From positions 1 through 16,429 of the forward strand of contig VBDA01000250.1 of NCBI GenBank assembly GCA_005883655.1: DNA of 16,429 bases, written 5' to 3'. This DNA comes from Betaproteobacteria bacterium. GTDB lineage: Bacteria; Pseudomonadota; Gammaproteobacteria; Burkholderiales; Casimicrobiaceae. Within the stretch, counting starts at the first letter, position 1. Every line of letters begins with the position of its first letter. A program made the translations under genes and the position numbers. The notes beneath the pieces are model-generated. The model saw nothing but the letters and a program-made list of their open reading frames with translations, searched no databases and was not told the origin of the DNA. Shown here one piece after another: positions 1-7,005 of the stretch.

Positions 1-1
1 G

Positions 2-679
2 CTCGTCGGCGGCGGCAGCGACCCGAGGCCGGGCGAGATCTCGCTCGCGCATTACGGAGTATTGTTTCTCGACGAGCTTCCTGAGTGGGATCGCAAGGTG
101 CTCGAGGTGCTGCGCGAGCCGCTCGAGTCGGGGAAAATTCATATCTCGCGGGCCGCGCGGCAGGCGACCTTTCCGGCGAGATTTCAGTTCATTGCGGCGA
201 TGAATCCCTGCCCCTGCGGCTACCTCGGCCATCCGAGCGGCAAATGTCGCTGCTCCCCCGATCAGATCGCACGCTACCGGGCGCGCATCTCCGGGCCGTT
301 GCTGGATAGGATCGATTTGCAGATCGAGGTGCCGTCGCTGCCGGACGACGCGCTGCCTGCGCGGCATGGCGGCGCCGGCGACGGAGAACCTTCGGCGGTC
401 GTTCGAGAGCGCGTCGCGCGGGCCTCGGCGCGTCAACGCGCGCGACAGGGCAAGTCGAACAGCTTGCTGCAAACCCGCGAACTGGAGCGGTGGTGCATGC
501 TCGATGCCGAAAGCGAGGCGCTGCTCAAGCGGGCATTTGCGCGGCTATCGCTCTCGGCGCGGGCCTATCATCGCATCCTCAAGGTTGCGCGCACCATTGC
601 CGATCTCGCCGCCGCGGATGCGTTGTCCGCGGATCATGTCGCGGAGGCGATAAGCTATCGGCGCCTGGATCGCGCCTGA
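2..679 (+). CDS. comM: ComM/YifB-family Mg-chelatase-like AAA+ ATPase, C-terminal part (5' end outside window)
   Basis: The reading frame is open from position 2 and ends in TGA at 677-679. It gives about 225 C-terminal residues of a family that is normally near 500. Visible features are the Walker B segment GVLFLDE, a Cys-rich stretch after AAMNPCPCGY with further CRC cysteines, then RYRARISGPLLDRIDL, which carries the sensor/arginine-finger region. The C-terminal helical Mg-chelatase domain ends in AISYRRLDRA. Walker A must lie upstream of the window. In naturally transformable bacteria ComM is a hexameric helicase that promotes branch migration during integration of donor DNA, and many non-competent bacteria keep it too. 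The internal TTG at 62 is not a real start, because clear family sequence continues upstream of it. queF starts 68 bases downstream on the same strand. Family assignment is firm; the role in this organism is inferred from the family. Confidence 0.93.
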   Translation, partial: LVGGGSDPRPGEISLAHYGVLFLDELPEWDRKVLEVLREPLESGKIHISRAARQATFPARFQFIAAMNPCPCGYLGHPSGKCRCSPDQIARYRARISGPLLDRIDLQIEVPSLPDDALPARHGGAGDGEPSAVVRERVARASARQRARQGKSNSLLQTRELERWCMLDAESEALLKRAFARLSLSARAYHRILKVARTIADLAAADALSADHVAEAISYRRLDRA

Positions 680-747
680 AGCGCGGCCTGGGATCCGTTT
701 TTATCCCCGGCGGTTGGCGGACCAACTGCAAAACTCTCGAACGCACC

Positions 748-1578
748 ATGACGACCTTTGACGGTTCCCCTCTTGGCAAGGCGACAGATTATCCGGACCG
801 CTACGATGCTTCGCTCCTGTTTGCAGTGCCCCGCGCCCCGCAGCGTGCGGCACTTGGCATCGAAGGAAATCTGCCCTTCTTCGGATGCGACGTTTGGAAC
901 GCCTACGAAATCACGTGGCTGGATCTGCAAGGCCGACCGCGACTCGCGATCGGCGAATTCCGGGTCAGGGCCGAGTCGCCGGCGATGATCGAATCCAAGT
1001 CGCTCAAGCTTTATCTCGGCTCGTTTGCCCAGGAGCCTCTCGCGTCCGCCACGGCGCTTCGCGAGCGCATCGCGGCCGATTTGAGCCGCGTGTGCGACGA
1101 TGAAGTTGCGGTCGCATTGACACCGAGTGTGACCTTCGAGGCGGCGGTCCCGCAGCGCGTAGCTTCGACCAGAAGCGAGTCGATCGACGAAACCGACGTG
1201 ACCATCGAAGCTTCGCATCCCGATCCTGCGCTGCTGGCGCATGCCGAAGTGCCCATCGACGAGTCGCTCTCCTCGTCGCTGTTTCGATCGACGTGTCCGG
1301 TGACCGGTCAGCCCGATTACGCCGACGTATTCATTCGCTACCGCGGTCCGCGGATCGATCGTGCCGGCCTGCTGCGATACTTGGTCTCGTTTCGCCGACA
1401 TGCCGCGTTTCACGAAGCCTGCGTGGAGCGAATATTCGTCGACATCGCAAATCGCTGCCGACCGGAAAGGCTCAGTGTCTACGCGCGGTTCATGCGCCGC
1501 GGGGGCATCGACATCAATCCATTCCGAAGCAATTTCGAGCAGGCACCGCCGGACAACATGCGTACACAGCGACAGTAG
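748..1578 (+). CDS. queF: NADPH-dependent 7-cyano-7-deazaguanine reductase QueF (bimodular type)
   Basis: QueF reduces the nitrile of preQ0 to the amine of preQ1 with two NADPH, a cytosolic step of queuosine tRNA biosynthesis. The 276-residue product matches the long, two-T-fold class (E. coli about 282). The N-terminal module has the NADPH-binding motif ESKSLKLYL (82-90). The C-terminal module has the nucleophile Cys183 in STCPVTGQPD, the proton donor Asp190, and His222-Glu223 in FHEACVERIF. These line up with E. coli C190, D197, H229 and E230 at a constant offset of seven. I chose ATG 748 because translation from there begins MTTFDGSPLGK, typical of the family. The frame is open back to 490, but that extension overlaps comM in another frame and has no family character. 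No strong Shine-Dalgarno is seen. All catalytic residues are present, so the enzyme should be active. Confidence 0.96.
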   Translation: MTTFDGSPLGKATDYPDRYDASLLFAVPRAPQRAALGIEGNLPFFGCDVWNAYEITWLDLQGRPRLAIGEFRVRAESPAMIESKSLKLYLGSFAQEPLASATALRERIAADLSRVCDDEVAVALTPSVTFEAAVPQRVASTRSESIDETDVTIEASHPDPALLAHAEVPIDESLSSSLFRSTCPVTGQPDYADVFIRYRGPRIDRAGLLRYLVSFRRHAAFHEACVERIFVDIANRCRPERLSVYARFMRRGGIDINPFRSNFEQAPPDNMRTQRQ

Positions 1579-2393
1579 CCGCCCGGCGGCCTTCGATCGC
1601 CCAGCACCGACCTTTGCGTGCCGACGGGTTTGACGGACCGGTGAAGGTGCCCGTGTCGAAGCAAATATCGAGCGAATTCCTGACTCGGTCCCTTAGCGCG
1701 AATTCGCCGGCAGGACGAAGGGTGGCGCGACCGACGCCGCCGCCACAATGGCGGGGCCGGGATTGGTACCGAACGTGGCGCCGGCGACAATCGACGGTGC
1801 GTTAACGCATACCGCGAGGGCGAAAGCGGCAATGGCCAGCGCCAGGATCGCAAGAGGCGCTTCTATCCAGCGCGACCGACCGGAACTCATGCCCCTATCG
1901 GCCTTCTCCAAAAAGACCCCGCGACCGCGCGAGGCTCGCGCGGCGCGGGTTGGAGGGAAGCGGAGAGCGGAATGTTCGCGAGCATGCCCAAGACTCCCCG
2001 CTGGCGATCCGGCAACGCTCGGAGCCCGTTGCGCCATGCCCTGCAGCACTGGCGATGCGACTTGGGAGCTACTCTGGGTGCGTTTCTCGAGGTTCTTGTC
2101 CATGGTCTTCTTTCATCGGACTGCTGAGCCCGTCAGCCGAGCTCATGGACGCAATACTGCGCGTCTGCCGGCAGCAAGGCATGTGCACATTGCCTACTAC
2201 AAATGCAGAATATTCACGAACGTCACAGGCGGGCGCTACAAGGGGTCGGCCGGGCAACCGGCGCTCGACGGACTTATGCTATAAACATAGTCGAATCCAA
2301 CGTGCCCTGGCGCCAGAGCGAATGACCGATTCCGGTGCGATCGCGTGCAGGTCCAGCTCCTCGGGAAGGCCATACCAGGCATAAATACGCACG
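1579..2393. other. Gene-poor interval between queF and the PilZ-like gene
   Basis: This 815-base stretch contains no gene that I recognise on either strand. Its codon-position base pattern is weaker than in the neighbouring genes. It contains one doubtful minus-strand ORF (listed separately). There is a more AT-rich patch around 2190-2220, with a perfect 10-base palindrome ATGTGCACAT at 2181-2190. A second AT-rich patch at 2275-2290 contains TATAAA and could serve promoter function. Neither patch has a convincing -35 partner. I see no tRNA, no clear intrinsic terminator for queF and no repeat array. Confidence 0.5.
1693..2103 (-). CDS. Doubtful small ORF with one predicted transmembrane segment
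   Basis: This 136-residue ORF starts MDKNLEKRTQ, and a purine-rich AAAGAAG lies just upstream of its ATG. The N-terminal half is polar and rich in Ser, Ala and Arg, without recognisable domains. Around residues 80-105 there is a strongly hydrophobic run, IEAPLAILALAIAAFALAV, followed by a small-residue Ala/Pro/Val tail. An internal ATG (MSSGRSRW, residue 71, at position 1893) would give a 66-residue single-pass membrane protein, a plausible alternative. I do not recognise the family. It could equally be a chance ORF in GC-rich DNA, and only conservation in relatives would decide. No function is proposed. Confidence 0.3.
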   Translation of the reverse strand: MDKNLEKRTQSSSQVASPVLQGMAQRAPSVAGSPAGSLGHAREHSALRFPPTRAARASRGRGVFLEKADRGMSSGRSRWIEAPLAILALAIAAFALAVCVNAPSIVAGATFGTNPGPAIVAAASVAPPFVLPANSR

Positions 2394-2459
2394 GTGGCCG
2401 AGATCGTTGGAACGCGGTGGCGCCCGCACTTTCGAACCGCCACCCTTCGTGGGGAAACG

Positions 2460-4076
2460 GTGACCAACGAATTCACACTCACCCAGACGCAAACGCAGCC
2501 GAGCGGGGGGGCATCGGCCTTCGCCGACGCGGACCGTTGTGCCGCTTGGTTGCGGACAATACCTCTTACCAATATCCCCCGTTATTACGAAGCCATCCTC
2601 GGCCAGCTAAAGCGCTTAGCAGAGGTCGACGTCGCCCCACGCGAGCGGGCGCGCATCGCCGAAATCGTGCGCGAACCGGTTATGTTCCTGCATACCGAGC
2701 TGGCACGCCGTTACGCGGGCAAGCCGCAACCCGCCGCGGAACGTGAAAACGATGCGGCGGAACAAGCGCTTGTCTTGTGGCATGCGCTGTGGAGTCAGTA
2801 CTCAGCCTGCCTGAAGCCCTTGCTCGAAGGCGATCCCGATCTTCAGGGGGTGAAGGCAAAGGTGCTTCAGCGAGGACTCTGGGTCGGCAAGCAGTTGATG
2901 TTGGTCTATGGGTTCGCACGCCGTCTTCCCGCGCCGGCGGTATGGCAGGAGCTGCATGCGTATTACCGCCTGGCGGAGGTTCTCGATTGTGCCGTCACGG
3001 CGGTATCCGATGAGCTTATGCCAAACGCAGTCGGAGTCTCGTGCTACTCCACCTATTGTCACGCGCTGCTGCTGGATCTTGCCGATCCGTGCGCAATGAC
3101 GGTGCGTCAGATCGAGTTAACCGACCGGTGGCTGTCTATGTGGGCGCGCAAGGTTTTCCCCTACGCCGAACAGCGCGAGACCGAGGGTCCCCTGATCGTA
3201 ATCGATCTGGAGGCAGCCACTGGCGCTGTGCTCTTGGCGGCGGGCCCGCGGAAAGCAGGCGAGGCGACACGCTACGGCTATCCGGCCAAGCTCGTTACCA
3301 GCGTCCGGGGCCGGCTCAAGCGACTGGCAAGCGGAGCGAATCCGGCGGGGCTGCAGTTAGGCCCCGATACTGGCGTCGAAGCTTGCACTGCGCTTTTGAC
3401 CTATCTCGATTCGCGTTGGTACGCGCTACCGGCACGACACACCGGCGGTGACGCGCCTGCCACTGTCGAGCTTTGCGCCGGCGGTCTGGGAGCGGCGTAT
3501 TTCCGCATCGGCGGACGCACCTTCAATAGCGCGGAGCTGCTGGGCCGGCTCTCCTACCAAGGCACGCAGCGTCTCGCCACGCTTGCCGCCCTGACGAATT
3601 ACGATCGCAACAAGGGAGAGGCCGACAAAATCTGGGCGTGGGAATCGTGGGAGGGCCATTTCGACTGGACGGCCGGAACGTTGCGCCGAGTCGGAACCGG
3701 GCCTCACCGCTGGCACCTCGACCAGCTGGTCATCCTGCGCGGCGAGGATCGTATCCGCTGCGGTTACATCACCCGTGTTGCGCTCGATAATGATGGCGAG
3801 CTGACGGTCTCGTTGAAGCTTTGGCCGGGTTCCGCCACCGCGATTGCCGTTGGGGCACTGACGACGATGCTGGTCGAGGAGCCGCCGGCGCCTGCGCTTA
3901 CGCTGTCCGCGAGCCCGGACGAAAAAGGATGCATCGTCGTGCCCCCGCGCACGTTCAGTGCCGGCCGTGTGCTGCGATCGCTTGCCTCCGGCCCCGACCG
4001 CAGGCTTCGCCTGACGCGGCTTATCCAGCGTGGCGCCGACTTCGAACGCGCGGCGTTCGAGGAAGTGGCGCGTTAA
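2460..4076 (+). CDS. Uncharacterised protein with a possible degenerate PilZ-like C-terminal region
   Basis: The product is about 538 residues, soluble, with no signal peptide or membrane segment. The N-terminal half is predicted helical and rich in Trp, Leu and Tyr (WLRTIPLTNIPRYYEAIL; LWVGKQLMLVYGFARRL; VWQELHAYYRLAEVLDCAV). The C-terminal third looks like beta strands: FDWTAGTLRRVG, then HRWHLDQLVILRGED, then RCGYITRVALDNDGELTVSLKLWPG. That order resembles the second half of a PilZ barrel (D-x-S-x-x-G turn, then a G-E/D-x-V strand). However, the usual RxxxR cyclic-di-GMP motif is not evident, so binding cannot be asserted. I recall similar large proteins in betaproteobacteria, some described as PilZ or FimW-like, but could not check. 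I chose GTG 2460 because GGGG at 2451-2454 lies 5 bases before it and the product begins MTNEFTLTQ. GTG 2394 in the same frame is the alternative. The next gene starts 14 bases after the stop, so the two are probably cotranscribed. Confidence 0.7.
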   Translation: MTNEFTLTQTQTQPSGGASAFADADRCAAWLRTIPLTNIPRYYEAILGQLKRLAEVDVAPRERARIAEIVREPVMFLHTELARRYAGKPQPAAERENDAAEQALVLWHALWSQYSACLKPLLEGDPDLQGVKAKVLQRGLWVGKQLMLVYGFARRLPAPAVWQELHAYYRLAEVLDCAVTAVSDELMPNAVGVSCYSTYCHALLLDLADPCAMTVRQIELTDRWLSMWARKVFPYAEQRETEGPLIVIDLEAATGAVLLAAGPRKAGEATRYGYPAKLVTSVRGRLKRLASGANPAGLQLGPDTGVEACTALLTYLDSRWYALPARHTGGDAPATVELCAGGLGAAYFRIGGRTFNSAELLGRLSYQGTQRLATLAALTNYDRNKGEADKIWAWESWEGHFDWTAGTLRRVGTGPHRWHLDQLVILRGEDRIRCGYITRVALDNDGELTVSLKLWPGSATAIAVGALTTMLVEEPPAPALTLSASPDEKGCIVVPPRTFSAGRVLRSLASGPDRRLRLTRLIQRGADFERAAFEEVAR

Positions 4077-4090
4077 GACTTGCCGGTTGC

Positions 4091-6142
4091 ATGAATCGAC
4101 TGGCGGGCGAGACAAGCCCGTATCTGCGACAGCACGCGGCCAATCCGGTCGATTGGTACCCCTGGGGCGACGAAGCCCTGGCGCGGGCCAAGCGCGAGAA
4201 TCGGCCGATACTACTGTCGATCGGCTACTCGGCCTGCCACTGGTGCCATGTCATGGCCCACGAGTCATTCGAGGACCAGGCGGTTGCCGATTTGATGAAT
4301 GGCCTGTTCATCAACGTCAAGGTCGATCGGGAGGAGCGGCCCGACCTCGATCAGATCTACCAGGCTGCGCACGCGATGCTGACCCGGAGAAGCGGCGGCT
4401 GGCCGCTGACGATGTTCCTGACGCCCGAGCAGGAGCCGTTCTTTGGCGGGACCTATTTTCCGAAGACGTCTCGCTATGGGCTGATCGGCTTTGCGGATCT
4501 CCTGCCGCGGATTGCCGGCGCGTATCGCGAGCAAGGAAGCGCCATCGCGGAACAGAATGCGCGGCTGCTCTCTGCGCTTCGAATGACCAATCCCGAACCG
4601 CCGGAAGCAGCGGAAGCCTTGCCGGTAAACGCAACAAAACTTGCGGTCTCGGCGCTGTCGAGCTCGTTCGATCCTGTGTATGGCGGCTTTGGCGCCGCGC
4701 CGAAATTTCCCCATGCAACCGAGCTCGACCTTTGTCTGCGCCACTACGCGCTGCAAAACGATCCCCGCTCGCGCGAGATTGTCGAAGTGTCGCTTTCACG
4801 CATGGCCGATGGCGGGATCTGCGACCAGCTGGCCGGTGGCTTCTGCCGCTACAGCGTCGATGCCGAGTGGACCATTCCGCATTTCGAAAAAATGCTTTAC
4901 GACAACGCGCTGCTACTCGCGCTTTACGCCGACGCGTGGCGGGCAACAGGCTCGGAAGGCTTCGCCCGCACGGCAACGGGCATCGTCAGCTGGCTTCTCG
5001 AGGAGATGCGCTCGCCGGAAAAAGGCTTTTATTCGAGCCTCGACGCCGACAGTGAGCACGAGGAGGGAAAGTTCTATGTCTGGACGCCGGATGAGGTGCG
5101 TGCGTTGCTCGATGCTGATGAATACGTCGTCGCGGCCGCGCATTGGGGTCTCGGCGACCCGCCGAATTTCGAGCATGAAAGCTGGCACCTGCGCGTGGTC
5201 GCCTCCCTCGCCGACGTTGCCCGCACGCTGTCGTTAGCACTGCCCGACGTTGAGGCTCGCATCGACAGTGCCCGCGCCAAGCTGCTCGCGGCGCGCGCTC
5301 TTCGCATTCGCCCTGGGCGCGACGAGAAGCTACTCACTTCATGGAATGCGCTGATGATCGCGGCGCTCGCCCGAGCTGCGCGCGTCTTCGACCGGCCAGC
5401 ATGGCTTACCGCGGCGCGAGAGGCCGCCGATTTCATCCGCGCCACGATGTGGCGCGACGGCAAACTCCTGGCGACCTACAAGGACGGGCGAGCGCACCTG
5501 AACGCCTATCTGGACGATCACGCGTTCATGCTGGCGGCGCTGATCGAGCTGATGCAGACCTCGTTCCAGCGAGGCGATCTCGATTGGGCAACCGAGCTTG
5601 CGGACTCGTTGCTCGCGCGATTCGAGGATCCGGCCGGCGGCGGATTTTTCTTCACCAGCCACGATCACGAAGCGCTCATACATCGCCCCAAGCCCGGTCA
5701 CGACAATGCGACGCCCGCGGGCAACGGCATCGCGGCACAGGCGCTGACGACCCTGGGTCATTGGCGCTCGGAACCCCGTTATCTCGACGCCGCGGAGCGG
5801 ACGGTCCGAGCCTTTGCTCGGGAGCTTGGCCACGAGCCCACAGGCTTCGCGTCGCTGCTGATCGCGCTGGATGGATGCGCGACGCCGACGACGACGGTAT
5901 TGCTGCGCGGCGATGCCACCACTTGCGCGGCGTGGCAACGTGCGGTGGAACGCGAATATCGGCCGGCCGTTCATACACTCGATCTGTCGGTCCAGGCGAG
6001 TTTGCCTGGCACGCTTTCCAAGCCGCACGAGGCGCTCGCAGGCCATGAATCCGCGACTGCGTGGATCTGTCGCGGCACGACCTGCCTGCCGCCGATTCAT
6101 TCGCTCGCCGCGCTCGAGACTGCGCTCGACAGTGCAGATTGA
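4091..6142 (+). CDS. DUF255/YyaL-type protein: thioredoxin-like domain plus alpha/alpha-barrel domain
   Basis: The product is 683 residues, full length for the YyaL/SPATA20 family. The N-terminus reads NRLAGETSPYLRQHAANPVDWYPWG, a family hallmark. It is followed by the thioredoxin-like active-site motif Cys49-His-Trp-Cys52 in SACHWCHVMAHESF. Next come VDREERPDLDQIYQ and GGWPLTMFLTP with GGTYFP, all typical. The middle and C-terminal parts form a glycosidase-like (alpha/alpha)6 barrel, with signatures GGFGAAPKFPH, HFEKMLYDNA, FYSSLDADSEHEEGKFYVW and AYLDDHAFM. It ends with the family motif WICRGTTCLPPI. The biochemical role is not settled; it has variously been proposed to be redox-linked or sugar-epimerase-like. 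No signal peptide is present, so it is probably cytoplasmic. ATG 4091 fits the family N-terminus, and the frame upstream overlaps the preceding gene and is not coding. The Shine-Dalgarno is weak, which fits coupling to the upstream gene. Confidence 0.93.
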   Translation: MNRLAGETSPYLRQHAANPVDWYPWGDEALARAKRENRPILLSIGYSACHWCHVMAHESFEDQAVADLMNGLFINVKVDREERPDLDQIYQAAHAMLTRRSGGWPLTMFLTPEQEPFFGGTYFPKTSRYGLIGFADLLPRIAGAYREQGSAIAEQNARLLSALRMTNPEPPEAAEALPVNATKLAVSALSSSFDPVYGGFGAAPKFPHATELDLCLRHYALQNDPRSREIVEVSLSRMADGGICDQLAGGFCRYSVDAEWTIPHFEKMLYDNALLLALYADAWRATGSEGFARTATGIVSWLLEEMRSPEKGFYSSLDADSEHEEGKFYVWTPDEVRALLDADEYVVAAAHWGLGDPPNFEHESWHLRVVASLADVARTLSLALPDVEARIDSARAKLLAARALRIRPGRDEKLLTSWNALMIAALARAARVFDRPAWLTAAREAADFIRATMWRDGKLLATYKDGRAHLNAYLDDHAFMLAALIELMQTSFQRGDLDWATELADSLLARFEDPAGGGFFFTSHDHEALIHRPKPGHDNATPAGNGIAAQALTTLGHWRSEPRYLDAAERTVRAFARELGHEPTGFASLLIALDGCATPTTTVLLRGDATTCAAWQRAVEREYRPAVHTLDLSVQASLPGTLSKPHEALAGHESATAWICRGTTCLPPIHSLAALETALDSAD

Positions 6143-6237
6143 AAGCTCGTTTAGCACTTGTCGCGCCGGGTGCGCAGTCTGCGTTTTCGTGGCAGCCGAT
6201 TTTTCCCGATTGCTCCATCAAGCTCACCGGAGGTTGC

Positions 6238-6576
6238 ATGACACGTTACCCGCTTTGGCAAAGCATTTTCTTCTTGGTTGCTCTGTTCGTCGCGCAAGCG
6301 GCCGACGCCGCGCTCGACAATGCCTCCGCGCAGGCAATGATGCAAAAGAGCGGTTGCGCGGCGTGCCATGCCATCGACAAGAAGGTCGTCGGCCCGGCCT
6401 ATCAGGATGTCGCCGCCAAGTACAAGGGCGATAAGGATGCGCTCGCCAAACTCTCCGACAAGGTGAAGAAGGGCGGCGTCGGCGTTTGGGGCGAGGTCCC
6501 GATGCCACCCAATGTTCAGGTATCGGACGCCGACATCAAAGATCTCGTCGGCTGGATTCTGACGCTGAAAAAGTGA
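6238..6576 (+). CDS. Periplasmic monohaem class I cytochrome c (c5/c551-like)
   Basis: The product is a 112-residue precursor with a Sec signal peptide. A basic start (MTRYP) precedes a hydrophobic core, IFFLVALFVAQA, and probable cleavage follows ADA near residue 24, leaving about 88 residues. The haem motif is Cys40-Ala-Ala-Cys43-His44, with His44 the proximal ligand. GPAYQDVAAKY follows, and Met89 in GEVPMPPN is the expected sixth ligand. The C-terminal helix is DIKDLVGWILTLKK. This is the size and pattern of cytochrome c551/c8-type electron carriers that shuttle electrons in the periplasm to a terminal oxidase or nitrite reductase; the exact partner is not shown by the context. The start is ATG 6238 with a strong Shine-Dalgarno GGAGG at 6229-6233, four bases before it. 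The frame is open further upstream, but that sequence precedes the signal peptide and is not credible. Confidence 0.95.
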   Translation: MTRYPLWQSIFFLVALFVAQAADAALDNASAQAMMQKSGCAACHAIDKKVVGPAYQDVAAKYKGDKDALAKLSDKVKKGGVGVWGEVPMPPNVQVSDADIKDLVGWILTLKK

Positions 6577-6711
6577 TCGGCCATCGGCCGCTCAAGGAGC
6601 GCTCGACACACTGGATCGGCGCAACGCTCGCGCCAGCAGTCTCCTGGGCGCGAAAGGCGGCGCAGACAACAGCTGCGGCAGCGGTGCCGCAGCAGTGCTC
6701 AGGTTTCCATT

Positions 6712-6740
6712 TTGACAAGGGCCGGCTGCGCCGGTAAGCT
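6712..6740 (+). promoter_or_regulatory. Probable sigma-70 promoter of the gcv operon
   Basis: A perfect -35 box TTGACA lies at 6712-6717, followed after exactly 17 bases by TAAGCT at 6735-6740. The latter keeps the first two bases and the final T of a -10 box. Transcription would start near 6747, at or just inside the 5' edge of the first glycine aptamer, which is where a riboswitch leader should begin. The agreement of spacing and location is the main argument. The -10 box alone would be weak. Confidence 0.7.
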
Positions 6741-6744
6741 TGGC

Positions 6745-6957
6745 GCTCCCGTGCAGGAGAGCGCAGTCGCGATTCCCATGTGGCTGCCGCCGAAGGCGTA
6801 ACTCCCGCAATCGCTCAGGCAAAAAGGACTGCGCGGGCCGTAGCAAACCATCTGGAGAGCGGCTGACAGGCGAAGAGTCGATCAGCCCACCGAAGGGGCA
6901 CCGGTGCTGCATCGTCGCGATGCGCACCGCAATCTCTCAGGTAAAAGGACAGACGGG
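6745..6957 (+). promoter_or_regulatory. Tandem (two-aptamer) glycine riboswitch upstream of gcvT
   Basis: Two successive copies of the conserved glycine-aptamer core are visible. Aptamer 1 has GGAGAG (6756-6761), GCCGAAGGCG (6789-6798) and CTCAGGCAAAAAGGAC (6814-6829). Aptamer 2 has GGAGAG (6854-6859), CCGAAGGGG (6890-6898) and CTCAGGTAAAAGGAC (6936-6950). They are joined by a linker of roughly 20 bases (about 6831-6850). The 5' side of the second P1 stem around 6848-6854 can pair with 6950-6956, with one A-C mismatch. This architecture is well known ahead of gcv operons, where glycine binding usually raises expression so that excess glycine is degraded. The two GGAGAG elements belong to the fold and are not ribosome-binding sites. 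Exact outer boundaries are approximate. Confidence 0.95.
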
Positions 6958-6988
6958 GCGAAGCTCACGAATGGCTTCGCCCTCTTTT
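6956..6988 (+). terminator. Expression-platform hairpin, probable intrinsic terminator of the glycine riboswitch
   Basis: GGGCGAAGC (6956-6964) and GCTTCGCCC (6974-6982) form a perfect 9-bp stem with a 9-base loop, followed directly by TCTTTT (6983-6988). It lies between the second aptamer and gcvT, the expected place for a riboswitch-controlled terminator. The T-tract is short, so termination may be partial. The foot of the stem overlaps the last bases of the aptamer-2 P1 strand, so glycine binding could disfavour the hairpin, though the overlap is only about one or two bases. Confidence 0.75.
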
Positions 6989-6995
6989 GTCGCCT

Positions 6996-7000
6996 GGGAA
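6996..7000 (+). promoter_or_regulatory. Ribosome-binding site that decides the gcvT start
   Basis: GGGAA at 6996-7000 is the only purine-rich site between the riboswitch hairpin and the conserved gcvT N-terminus. It is five bases before an in-frame TTG at 7006, a workable spacing. The ATG at 7001 directly abuts it and is in the wrong frame. Confidence 0.6.
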
Positions 7001-7005
7001 ATGTC

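Noticed and set aside
490..747. Long N-terminal extension of queF
   Set aside because: It overlaps the end of comM in another frame, has no QueF similarity, and the total would far exceed the family length.
655..1413. 252-codon minus-strand ORF opposite queF
   Set aside because: It is antisense to a gene with all QueF catalytic residues and shows no domain of its own.
2279..2290. CTAT-AAAC-ATAG inverted repeat as an operator
   Set aside because: The arms are only 4 bases long in an AT-rich patch and there is no second copy, so it is expected by chance.
3821..4090. N-terminal extension of the DUF255 protein
   Set aside because: It overlaps the preceding gene in a different frame. The family N-terminus starts at MNRLAGETSPYL (4091).
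6577..6711. Possible intrinsic terminator after the cytochrome gene (CGGCC-AT-CGGCCG region)
   Set aside because: The potential stem is short with a two-base loop and no T-tract follows, so it does not meet the pattern.
6904..7005. N-terminal extension of gcvT from GTG 6904
   Set aside because: The extension runs through glycine aptamer 2 and the terminator hairpin. The conserved GcvT N-terminus begins only at about 7009.
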